DNA from: Microdochium bolleyi
Taxonomy: Eukaryota > Ascomycota > Sordariomycetes > Xylariales > Microdochiaceae
NCBI GenBank assembly: GCA_001566295.1
Contig: KQ964245.1
Location: 67,524 to 131,523 of the forward strand
Length of the DNA stretch: 64,000 nt
Reading direction: 5' to 3'
The translations under genes and the position numbers were made by a program. Below, one piece after another: positions 52,653-62,965 of the stretch (the stretch's first letter is position 1; the number at the start of each line of letters is the position of its first letter). The notes beneath the pieces are model-generated. The model ran no database searches and had not been told where the DNA came from. It was given only the letters and a program-made list of their open reading frames with translations.

Positions 52653-55178
52653 CTATTTCTCCGTCTCCTTCGGCGGCACTGGACTGCTCGCTCGCGTCGG
52701 CATGTAGAACTCGTAACGGTCTGGCCACAGTATCGTGTTGGCCATCTTGAGCACCTCGACCTCGGCGTGTGTCGTTGGCGTCAGCGACCGGTGGTGCGGG
52801 TGGGGACTCTCGGTCCGCGCGACAGAGGCGGCATCACCCGCATCGCTGTCCTTGCCATCGCTGTCCCTCCTCTCGAGGCTGCTGCTGGGACTGCTCGTAG
52901 GTGGGCTCGGCATCTTGGGCCGCACAGGTACCACGATGCTCTTGCCTAGGTTCCACGGCGCGAGGCCCATCGCCTGCAGCGCCTCCTCGCCGCCGACTTC
53001 GCGAATCTCCTTCTCACCCAGTCGGCCTGTGTGCGGCGCCTCGCTGCCAAGCCCGGTCCCTGTAGAGTCAAAGTCCGGTCCGGGATGGCCACGCAGGAAC
53101 GCCTTGCGCTGCCGCGCAAGGAAGAGTGCATTCGTCTGCGTCAGCGGCGCCGCGGGCGAATAGACGAGCATGGAGGTGCTGTTCGACTCTGCCGATGGCG
53201 CGCTGGCACTGCCTGCCCCGGTCCCCGGCGGCGTCGGGAGCGTGCTCTCGCGGTAGTTGGTATTGGAGAACTGGTAGGCCTGGTCGGGATGCCAGACAAT
53301 ATAGTCGCCGACCTGCAACGTCGGCGGTGTCACCAGGCTCTTGTCCAGCTGGAGGTGAGGATGCCACGCGCCAGTAACACGCTGGGCATGGCCGGCAACA
53401 GCACCATGTATGATCGTTGACTGCTCCTCTTCCAACTCCCAGTTCTCGGCAGCCAGATATTCGTCCCACTGCTCCTTTGTCGCACTGGACCCATCTGGTG
53501 CGCTCTTCTTCGGCGAGAAGAACGGGCGCAGCAGGAAATAGACTGTCGAGAGCTTGGGTGAGGGTAGCAGCCTGATCATACCAGGCTCCACCACTGTCAG
53601 CGCCAGGATGCCCTGGAACAGACGAAGCATGGAACACGCGCCTGCGCCATTATACAAATCTGTGGTAGCACTGATTCGGCCAGCAGGGTCCCATGGATTG
53701 TAGTCTTCCCACTCGCCCCTGAATATGGCATCATAGAGCCCGCCTCTGCCATACCCATCCATCTCCCACCGCTCAAGGCTTCCGTTGTCGACTTGAGCGA
53801 TCTGTGCTGACGAGGTCGCCGCGGCAGCTGCAATGAGGTTGTCCTCGGCAGTCTTGGCAATTGGGATAGCGCTCCCGTTGACGATGAGCTTGCCATCAAC
53901 AATGGATTCTATGCGCAAACGATCTGCATATGTGATGGGAAATCTGGTCGCTAGGTTGTCGTCGTCGTTGGTATCCCACAGACCCATGGCAAAACGCTGA
54001 GCCTGCAACACGTTTGGATGTGCGCGGCTGCGGACCTGCGCCGGTGTCCAGAAGAAGTCAAAACACGTAGGATCCTGCGCGGCTGGGGGCTTGAAGTCGT
54101 GTTTCGTCTCCAGATACTTGTTGGTCTCTTCCACCCAAGCACTAGCTTGAGCCGGGGGCACGACGCGACGAATGACGCCTATGCCATGCCGCTTGAGAGA
54201 GTCTTTGAACGGCGCCACATGGTCGGCATTCTGAATGTCGGCAAAATCAATTGAAGGAATGAGATCTGAGCCGTGCTCGAGGATGTGGTCGACCTCTGTG
54301 CGTAGCGCCTTGAGCAGGCGGGTCCAGGACGCCTGTAGTGCCTTTTCGCGACCTTTGACCAGACGGCGCTTGACATTGCCGAAGCGGGACGGCAAGGGCA
54401 CAGGCTCTGTGCCGTAAAAGGACAGCACGGGGGGGTCCATGGCGTTGAGGGTCAGGTAGTGGTCGTCGCCGTTGGGCTTGGACTTTGTTGACCTGCCGGT
54501 CGCGTTGTCTGCGCTGCGGTGGCGCTTGAGGCTTGTGGTCTGGGGTGCAGCTGCGCCGAGGCCGCTGTCCACGGGGCCGGCGCCAGTCGCGGGGTGCGTG
54601 CGGAGGAACGGCGCACCGCTACCAGCAGCGGCCGTGGGCGGCGGAGAGAGGGCGGAGGCGGCAGGGCTGGCGGACGAGGCCGCTGGCGATGACATGGACG
54701 ATGCGAGGGCGGCGGCGGCGGCGGCCGAGTTGAGGGCGGCGGCGATGGAGATGGAGATGGCAGAAGGGGAGGGCGCTGGCGAGGCGAGAGGAGAGTGGAA
54801 GGCGGAATGGTGGTGGTGGTGGTAGTGCATGGAAGGAGCTCCCACGGCGCCAGTCGCACCTGCCATGTGGAGGGCCGCCGCCCGCGTGGCTGCAGCGTCC
54901 ATGCTCGTCGTGGCCCGGTGCCCCAGGTGCCTGCTGCTCAGGGCGGCAGGTGCGTGCCCATGGGCTTGGGCATGGGCCTGGGCGTGGTGGGCGTGTGGTG
55001 TCGTGCGTGCCGAGGAGACCCCGTTGGCGTGGAGCAGCCCATGCCCATCGTGTCCGTGGCCTCCTCGTCCCGTTCCTGTTCCAGCGACACCTCCGACGAC
55101 GCCTCCAACCCCAACACCCTCGCTCCCAGCTGCTGCCCCGTTGCCTGCCAGCGGCTGCACCACCTCGAGCTTCGACAT
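52653..55178 (-). CDS. DUF1479-family protein with altered iron-ligand residues
   Basis: Related to YbiU-type proteins with a cupin/2-oxoglutarate oxygenase-like fold; activity unknown. Single exon, 841 residues from the ATG at 55178. Residues 1-245 are Ala/Ser/Gly/His-rich low complexity, including poly-Ala and poly-His runs. The family core starts near 250: RFGNVKRRLVKGREKALQAS, then IPSIDFADIQNADH, HGIGVIRRVVPP, RAHPNVLQAQRF, YGRGGLYDAIFRGEWEDY, DLYNGAGACSMLRLFQG and LARQRKAFLRGHPGPDF. Where family members usually have HVDGGS before the ERW motif, this protein has QVDNGS (Gln462); where they have a distal His after GDYxxWH, it has Tyr635. A 16-residue Ala/Ser insertion precedes QVDNGS. The C-terminus carries a Ser/Pro/Asp-rich insertion. 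Confidence 0.85.
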   Translation of the reverse strand: MSKLEVVQPLAGNGAAAGSEGVGVGGVVGGVAGTGTGRGGHGHDGHGLLHANGVSSARTTPHAHHAQAHAQAHGHAPAALSSRHLGHRATTSMDAAATRAAALHMAGATGAVGAPSMHYHHHHHSAFHSPLASPAPSPSAISISIAAALNSAAAAAALASSMSSPAASSASPAASALSPPPTAAAGSGAPFLRTHPATGAGPVDSGLGAAAPQTTSLKRHRSADNATGRSTKSKPNGDDHYLTLNAMDPPVLSFYGTEPVPLPSRFGNVKRRLVKGREKALQASWTRLLKALRTEVDHILEHGSDLIPSIDFADIQNADHVAPFKDSLKRHGIGVIRRVVPPAQASAWVEETNKYLETKHDFKPPAAQDPTCFDFFWTPAQVRSRAHPNVLQAQRFAMGLWDTNDDDNLATRFPITYADRLRIESIVDGKLIVNGSAIPIAKTAEDNLIAAAAATSSAQIAQVDNGSLERWEMDGYGRGGLYDAIFRGEWEDYNPWDPAGRISATTDLYNGAGACSMLRLFQGILALTVVEPGMIRLLPSPKLSTVYFLLRPFFSPKKSAPDGSSATKEQWDEYLAAENWELEEEQSTIIHGAVAGHAQRVTGAWHPHLQLDKSLVTPPTLQVGDYIVWHPDQAYQFSNTNYRESTLPTPPGTGAGSASAPSAESNSTSMLVYSPAAPLTQTNALFLARQRKAFLRGHPGPDFDSTGTGLGSEAPHTGRLGEKEIREVGGEEALQAMGLAPWNLGKSIVVPVRPKMPSPPTSSPSSSLERRDSDGKDSDAGDAASVARTESPHPHHRSLTPTTHAEVEVLKMANTILWPDRYEFYMPTRASSPVPPKETEK

Positions 55179-57131
55179 CTGGCTGTGCTGAGCGGCCTTG
55201 CGTGCTGAGCTCCAGGTCAGTCCCGGTCTCGCGTCCTGCGGTTTGCACTCTTCACTCTCCGCCGGCTTTGTTGTTGTTGTCAGATCTCGAAGGGCCTTTG
55301 TCGATTGGTGCAGGCCCCGGCTGCGTCCCTCTTTGGTTGGGTTCCCGGGCAAGTCGTCTTGGAAGGAGAGTCTCTGGGCTCCGGGATCTGCGTGCGGTGT
55401 GTGGCTCCTTTTGTTGCTTGCCTGTACAGTGTCGTGGTCGTGTCCTTTTTCCCGTCGGCGATATGTCTTGCTGATCGCCTATCGCATACGGCTGGCTCCC
55501 TACGTTAGGTATATTAAGTGCGGCAAGCAATAAGTCGCCTCGGCCACTGATACTCCGCTGCACTCGAGTGCCGCCGCGATGAAACCCCGCGGGATGGAAG
55601 GGCCCTTGGCTAAATACGGAAAGCCCACACGGGCGAGACGGGGTCCCCACCCCCTGTACGCCATCTGCGACGGCGACGGCTTCCCGGCCCGACCACGCCC
55701 CTGCGCGGGGCCCTCCAGTCTTCCGGCTCGCAACTCCGGGGCCTTGAGGTTGCCACAGGAGCGATGTCCTCGCGTGTCGAGGCCGGCCTCGAGGCCAGCG
55801 AGGGCGTCCCTGCACGTGCCACGGCTCGGCAGCTGATAACGACTGACTGATGGCCTGCCTGCCTGCCCGCCTGCGCTTCCGCCACCGCAGCGCCGCTGGG
55901 TTCTGTAACAAGTCAGGGCGAAGCTCTTCCAACATCTACTGGTCTTGGAAGCTGTTATCGGCGCGGCTGCCGCTTCCGCCTCCAGCCCTTCCCTTGAAAG
56001 TTGGTGCGGTGCCGGCAGGGTGGGTCTCGGCTGCCATGCCACTCCATCAGGAATTACTAACACGCGCGAATCACAAGCAGTGCTGGCGCATGTTCGAGGC
56101 CTTTGCGGCTCGTGCTCATGCTCATGCTCGTGCTCTCTCATCAAGGCTGGCTGGCTCGTCGCGATAAGCATTCTCTGGTGTTGCAGGAAGCCCTGCCTGG
56201 GCTATATCGTCGACGTTTCGGCCCCTGATCCAGTGCCCAGCTGTCATCCCATCGGACACCACATGCATTCGAGGACAAACAGGATCGGATGAGTCTTTCG
56301 GATCTCGGTTCAATGTCTATTTCAGTCGAGCCAGGTGCAAGCCCAACTCTCTGGGTATGGTATGCATTTTTGCCGTCGTGCTGGGCCTCCGGTGCGCTGC
56401 ACGAAATTCTCCGCAAGCCTGATCGATTTGCTGGGCTGGCCCTGGAGTGCTGCCGGCTTTGGCATGCAAAGCGACATGGCAGACACAAGCATTGCGTGTC
56501 TGGTCGGGATCAGGACCCATGCGAGGCCATGCTGGGCCAGTAGCAACTTGCTCACGGCTGCTGGCCGCGGGCGATGCGCCATTCGCCACCTGCGGCATGT
56601 GACCTGGGGGCTTTCTGGCCGTCGTCGCCGCATATGCTGGCCGGCGGTCCGGCCTGCAGCCCGCCCTGTCGGCATAAACTGACACTTTGGCTGCAGATCA
56701 ACCCCTGCCCGCCTCTTGCATGGCAATCGGGTCTTCGTTCCATCAAAGCTTGCACCACGGAGCACACCCTCGCTTACGGCTTGTCTCGCCGCTGTCAGCC
56801 CCGGGCCCGACGCTTGCCAAGCCCTGCGCACGCAATGCAACGTTCAAACTCCCGGCACTTCCCAGGCTGGCTCCGTCGAGCTATGTAATGTATTCCCTTG
56901 CGCTCGCACTCCCTGCAGATCTGATATCGAGGCTCGCCTGCGGATATTTCGCGCCGCATCGCGCCTGTGCTCTATTGGATCTAGAATGTATTTGGGCTAT
57001 CGCCCTACACATGAGACGCCCTTCCCGAGCCTCTGCAGCGGCTCCATGTAGAGACAAAGTCTAAGACTAGACCATGTTCCGTCTCTGCCGACTGGTTGCA
57101 ACCAGGCACACCCCAACCCCGAGCATGATAA
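55179..57131. other. Gene-free 2 kb stretch
   Basis: Upstream of the DUF1479 gene and downstream of the amylase gene. The DUF1479 frame stays open to about 55352 without an ATG. A short GCTCATGCTCATGCTC-type direct repeat occurs near 56110-56135. No gene recognised. Confidence 0.5.
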
Positions 57132-58901
57132 TCAGGTCATTGCGTAGATGTCGGCGTTGCTAGGCGAGCGGACACGAAGTTAGCATTTGGAAGTCACTGC
57201 GACTCGGCCACCCAGGTTCTTCCACGAAACAAACGAGCAAGGGCGGATGGGATCACTTACAATTTGCCGAAGCGGTCTCTGCCCGCAGCATCCCGGTTGA
57301 CCCAGATGGACACCGATGTGCCCGGGCAGGGGAACATGGCGTAGCCGTCGTCGCCAATGTGCACCTCGTCCTTCTGCCAGCCCAGGACATCTGTCCAGAC
57401 CTCGCCGCTGTGCATCTCGCCAACCGCCATGCGGATCTGCCCGGGCTCGGCGTTGCTCATGACACAGACCAGGCCGTCCGGATGCGCGGCCGTGCCTCGC
57501 CTGGCGAACCCGATGCAGTTGGCGTCGTCCCAGTAGTCGTTCTGGTCGCCGTACGCGTACAGCTTGCGGGCCAGGGCAATGTCGGCCAGCTGGCCCCCGC
57601 AGGCCGGCGGCTCCTCGTGCTCGCCCTTGATGCCGTACAGGTCGCCGTAGAAGATGCTCGGGTAGCCCTGGTTGCGGAGCAGGATGAGCGAGTACGCGAG
57701 GGGCTTGAACCAGCCCTCGATCGGGGTCGCGACGGTCTGGCCCGGCTGGGTGTCGTGGTTCATGACGACGGTGACGGCGCTCTCGGGCCGCGCCTGCACG
57801 AGCGAGCCGTCAAAGACCTTGCGCAGGTCCGCCTTCTCGGTCTGCGATATCCGCGAGAAGTTGTACACCATGGGGCTGTCGAACAGCGAGTACCGGTGGT
57901 CCATGGCGTCGAGGTACTTGAGCATCTCGCCCGCGTCGGCGGACCAGAACTCGCCCACGTTGAACAGGTGGCCCTTGCCAAACTCCTTGTCGAGGCTGGC
58001 CATGAACTCGGCCGTGAAGCGGGCCGAGAAGTGCTGGCACGCGTCGAAGCGGAAGCCCTTGAGCCCGAGCTCCTTGACGACCCAGTGGCCCCAGTTGATG
58101 ACGTCCTTCTCGACCTCCGGGTGCGAGAAGTCGACGTCGGCGAACATGAGGAAGTCGGCGTTGCCGCCCTCGTCGCCGACCGAGGCGCTCCAGTACTTGC
58201 CGTCGCCGAGGATGCGGAAGATGGCGGTGCGGTCGTTGCCCGCGTCGTAGTCGGTGCCTGAGAAGTGCTCCCAGTGGTACTTCTGGCTGCTGTACTTGTC
58301 GCCGCGGCCGGGGAAGTTGAAGCCCAGCCACGCCTCGATCTCGTGGGGTTCGCCAACGTCTCTTGTCCGGTCTGTTTTGTTCACACACAAGGGCAGCATG
58401 TTAGCCAACCGGCACACACGGAAGAACCATATTTGTCCGCCCTCACACTCCCACCAGCTGGTGTCTGCTCTCTGTCTCTCTCTCTCTCTGACTTGGGTCA
58501 TACATACCACCCTGCTCGACCTCCTGCACGCGGCACTTCTCCGTCTCGTCCGCGCCCGCCTTGTGGTTCAGCACCGCGTCAAAGTACAGCGACACGCCTT
58601 TGCTCTTGGCGTCCTCGCACAGCTCCAGCAGCTCGGCCTTGGAGCCCCACTTTGTCGCCGTGCTGCCCTTCTGGTCGAACTCGCCGAGGTCGTACAGGTC
58701 GTAGATGTCGTAGCCGTTGGCCTTGTCGCCGCCGGCGGCCTTGCAGGCGGGGGGAAGCCAGAGGTTGTCGATGCCGACGGCCTTCATGTCAGGGAGGGCG
58801 GCGCGCAGACGCTTCCAGTGCTTGCGGTCCGCGGGGACGTTCCACTCGAAGCCCTGCAGGAGGCAGAAGTTCTCCTCCTCGCCTTGGACCTGGGACCCCA
58901 T
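57132..58901 (-). CDS. GH13 alpha-amylase, intracellular type
   Basis: Endo-acting alpha-1,4-glucan hydrolase of the fungal subgroup without signal peptide (GH13_5-like), linked in some fungi to alpha-glucan synthesis. Exons on the minus strand are 58901-58508, 58371-57261 and 57159-57132, giving 510 residues. The TIM barrel starts with LLQGFEWNVPAD and AVGIDNLWLPPACKA; SLYFDAVLNHKAGAD holds a calcium-site region. Expected catalytic residues are Asp241 (GFRFDACQH), Glu272 (FNVGEFWSAD) and Asp338 (VVMNHDTQPGQ). The usual GFRxDAxKH motif has Gln for Lys. The frame reaches TAA inside a perfect GTAAGT donor; splicing to a TAG acceptor 101 bases on adds a tail ending GKFNADIYAMT. A TATTTAAA box at 59103-59110 may be the promoter. 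Confidence 0.92.
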
Positions 58902-61232
58902 CGTGACGAAAAGAGCGGGGGTTGCTGTAAGTGCTGAATGCTACACGCAGGCTGACTGTCGAGGTTTGGCTGACAGGCACACTTGGTCCCTGCTGAGTAC
59001 TATGCGGTATGTATGAAGAGCAAAGTAGCAGAAGAAGAGTCTGAGCATGCGGGATCACAGAAAGAATGAACCAGCCACACGAGTGAAGAGCACACCAAGG
59101 TCTATTTAAACAGACCAACCCCTCCCGCCACTATCCGTGCCTGGCACGCATCGCGCCGGGCCAAACATTGCGCCGTCTATCTCTTTTTACCTTCCAAGTT
59201 TCTCCTGAGCGCCTCTGCAGCAGGGCCCTTTGCTCAACTCGGGCAAGCGGTTTTGCACCCGCTAGCAAAGCGAAGCCACACACACACACGGGGACCACAC
59301 CGTCGCCGCGCGCGTCAGTCTGGTGTCACTCTGGCTGCTGCCAGGCCGCTGCGTGCCTAATCTGGTGGGAAGGGTATGTGGGAAAAACGCTGCTGTGGTC
59401 GAGACATGTGCCTTGGAAATGAAGCGAGAGTGACGTAGCCTGCGGCGGATGGTGGCGCTGCAGGCGAATCAGAGGCCCGGGATAGGGCCCGGCTCGGTGG
59501 GCCGGAGCGCACGCATGGCGGAGTGGGGGGGGGGGGTTTCTCTGCGGCATTCTGGACTCTCGCTTGACAGACAGCACGCAACTCTCGCCCGTCGGGACCT
59601 GCGCCAGCCTGGCAAAAGGACTTTGTTGGGGCCTTGGCACTTGCTCCTGTCGATCTCCCGCGATGCCATTGCCCCCCATCGTGGGATTTTCCATACAATG
59701 CCAAAGAAAGTCCCATACTTACCCTAGGGTAGTTGACAGTCCCGCTGTAGCGGCCAAAGTCTCCGTCTCGCAAGGCAGCCCGCCCCAGACAGCCAGACAG
59801 ACAGCCAGACAGACAGCCAGACTTGCTCGCCGGCCTCGCCATCATCAGTCCCACCTTCCAACGCATAGAAGATGAACGGAAAGCTTCTTTGCCCCTGCTC
59901 CTCGTGTGTATTTCCGAGTCGGGACCGCTCATTCCGCAGATTCCCAGACACCTCCACGCGCGAGCGCATCCAAGGCAGGTCTAGAACCATTCCGGCACGC
60001 CATGAGACCCACGTGCTGGCAGGCATCGATCGGCACTAGCCGGTGCCGCCCCTGCGGCTGGCAACAAGCAAGTGGCCTTTCCTGCTCAATGACGTCGTCG
60101 TCGCCGTCGTCGTCTTTTTCTTCTCCTTCAGCGGCTTGTCGCCGCGTTGCTCATGTCGGCTTGTGCCGGGCTGCACCAAATCATCAATTGGGACTCAGCG
60201 GGGTCACATGTAAAGCATCAAGAACCCAACCACGTGCCGTCCAAAGAGTAGATGGCTCGCCAGTTTGTCTGGAGAGTGGTTCATGCAACGGACCTCGCGT
60301 CGCCTTTCCTTCGTAACATGCCATCAGTTGTACGCAGTCTTTAGAGCACGTTGATGGCTTCGCAGTCATAAGTTATCTTCCCTTGGTTCAATGCGTGCTG
60401 TTTCCTCTTTTTCCCTGGTTTTTCAATTTCTTTTAATTTTCTTTTTTGGACCGCTCTCGTTCCAATGGAAACGACAATTGGCCAACGACATGTAGAAAGC
60501 GTCAAGCTATTGTCAGTAGCATGGTTCCCCGTCGATATAGCCACGGTGTTACACATTTTCGTAACTTCGACAGCTACACTATATTCGGAAACTGTTTATA
60601 AGGATTAAAATGAAAATGAAAACGTCAAAACCACTGTTAGCACGCTGTGCCCCGTACCACCACAGCCTGATATTCCAGACAACATAATGAACCACACAGA
60701 ACCGATTTTATTTTTTTCTTTCTTTCTTTCCTTTGTGCTTTCATTTAGGGAAACTAGAGCCAAAAAACCCTATTCAAGCACTGACCCGAGAGCCTGTTGT
60801 CTCCTGATAAAATCTGTCGAATTGTGCTCCGGTGGTAACCCGCTCCACTATGACCCATGGACCAACTACCAGTTTAGACAACGACTCGCGCTGTGATTGG
60901 TCCCTCCAGTCGCCGCAGCCCTGCAACTGAACTATTGTCAACTGTTGCGTCGAGAGCCTGCGAAAAGGGAAATCTCAAACAGGAGCGAGCGTGGCTCTGC
61001 GGCTTGTCCATAGGCGTCTTGGTGATACAAAGTCACTAGGTCGGGAGAGCCGACAGCACGGAACTGGAACAACTCCCTCAGGGTTTGGAGAATCATGTGA
61101 GTTGCGACACTGATAATATCCGCATAGCGTGGTTTAGCAGTTTCTTTTAAAGACCATGATGCCCGTTCTTTCGGGGCTTTATACCTCCAGCTCTCTTTTC
61201 AACATATGTCTTGACCCCGGACGGATTCTCCT
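58902..61232. other. Gene-free 2.3 kb stretch
   Basis: Upstream region of the amylase gene and 3' flank of the hydrolase gene. It contains a TATTTAAA box (59103-59110), short repeats and pyrimidine tracts (60390-60450, 60705-60735). No gene recognised. Confidence 0.5.
59786..59822. repeat. CAGACAGACAGC tandem repeat
   Basis: About three copies of a 12 bp unit built from CAGACAGC and CAGA. Intergenic, no function inferred. Confidence 0.85.
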
Positions 61233-62965
61233 CTACAAGAACTTCTCCACAGCGGTCCAGAATCCCTCCGGGCTCTCGCACATGGGCAGATGACCCGCCT
61301 CGGGCACGATTGCGAGCTCGACGCCCTCCTCCTTGGGACCGATCTGGCCCCGGAACGAGTCCATGGCCTTCACGAGTGCGCCCTTGCCATCGCCCTCGCC
61401 GACGACCATCAGCCCGGGCACCTTGCAGCGCTTGATCTCCGACTTCATGTCGTAATCCCACAGCGCCTGGCATCCGTACCGGAACCCTTCAATGTGGTTC
61501 GCAGCCACCATGTCCGTCATCCACGGCACCACGGTGTCTCTCTTCTGCGTCATGGTCGTCGGGTGGAACCACCGCTCCACCGTCTGTGCAGCGAGGTGCT
61601 CGATGCCGGTCTTGCCGGACTCCTCGATGCGGGCTGTCTCCGCCATGGCGATGCGGCCCTTCCAGGCCTCCGTGTTGGCCGCGCTTGACGCGGCGTTGAA
61701 GTCGCACGCAACATACCGATCGAGCCTGTCCGGATAATCGAGTGCGAAGCGCAGCGTCGTGGCGCCGCCCATAGACACTCCGATTAGCGTGTCGAGCTTG
61801 TCGATGCGCAGGCTGGTCATGAGGAAGGCCAGGTCCGCGGAGACCATGTCCAAGGTGGCCGGGGTCGGCGGCAACGGGATAGCGTGGCGGCCGCGCGTGT
61901 CGTAGCGGAGGAGCTGGTACTGTGGCCTCTTGGATTTGAGGATAGCCACAAAGGGGTCCCACATCTTCAGGGAGGTGAGGAGGGAGTTGCAGAAGGCGAT
62001 GACGGGTGCCTTGGGGTCCGTGTTACCCTCGAGACGGTATGGGATGACGAGGCCGTCTGGAGTTGTGACCGTCGACTCAATGACGGGTTCGGGGTCGTTG
62101 GTTGTTCTCGTCCGCGAGTCGGCGGATGTGAATGTTGATTGTGCCCGATCGAGCTGCGAGAGGTGCTGCAGGTCGCGCGAGCCAGCACCAAAGACGTAGA
62201 ACAGGGAGTATGTCCTCTGAGACTTGATCTGGGCAATTGTGCTTAGAGATTGCGCTGAACTGGGCGGCAGGACCTGCTCGGTGTTCAAGCTGGTGCCCTT
62301 GGCGAAGTCGACAAGAGCCAGGAAAGACGCCGGTCCCTTGCCGCCTTCCAGCCTCGAAGTCTTGTAGAGCCGCGACCGAAGCCAGCCGCCGGCCTTCGAC
62401 ATTGCCGGCGAGTACTCGTTCTTGTACCACTCTTCAAACTTCTGCCCTGCACTCGCCGAGTCTTCGCTAAGAGTGAAGTGCACCGCCGCAAGACTGATGC
62501 CTTCGGCCTCGTCGTTGGTGAGCCGCTCGATAGGGAGAAACAACGGTGACAGATCTGTCGAGACGAGGTCCCAGAAATATCTCACAACGTCGACCTGGCC
62601 GATAGTTTGGGCCTCACGTGGCGATCTGTTTGCTCTAAGCTTGAGGTATGTCTCGGTCTCAAGATGGGACATGTCCGTGACGTCATATGCAGCGAGGAAC
62701 GTCGGCTTCTGCCCATCTGTGGCCTGGTAGCGGAGGCCGTTGGCAAAGATCTCAGGGATACTAAGGCGGGTCGGGCCGTGCTCGTTGTTGTACCTGCATT
62801 CACATCGTGTAGTTGTCAGTGGAGGAGGCTCAAGGAAGGTCAAGCTTGGCGCAGATTGGGCGTAGGTGCCGAAGCCGGGGGCAGAGCTCACCACTCGTGG
62901 AATTGCTGCGATGGCAGCCCCGGCTGGGGCTCCATGGTAACGTAGAGCTGTCCTGGTTGTGCCAT
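61233..62965 (-). CDS. EthD-like domain fused to 3-oxoadipate enol-lactonase-like hydrolase
   Basis: Exons on the minus strand are 62965-62892 and 62793-61233, with a 98 bp intron (GTGAGC donor, ATGCAG acceptor) joining FHEW to YNNEHGPTRLS; 544 residues. The N-terminal 250 residues show two similar halves, each with a W-Y-x-N-E-x-x-P/S element (FHEWYNNEHGPTRL and FEEWYKNEYSPAM), as in EthD-like dimeric ferredoxin folds. The C-terminal part from about 265 is an alpha/beta hydrolase: YRLEGNTDPKAPVIAFCNSL, the nucleophile serine in GVSMGGATTLR, GEGDGKG and the histidine in PEAGHLPMCESPEGF. The arrangement is close to enol-lactonases of the beta-ketoadipate pathway, which degrade aromatics. No signal peptide. 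The true substrate is unknown. Confidence 0.82.
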
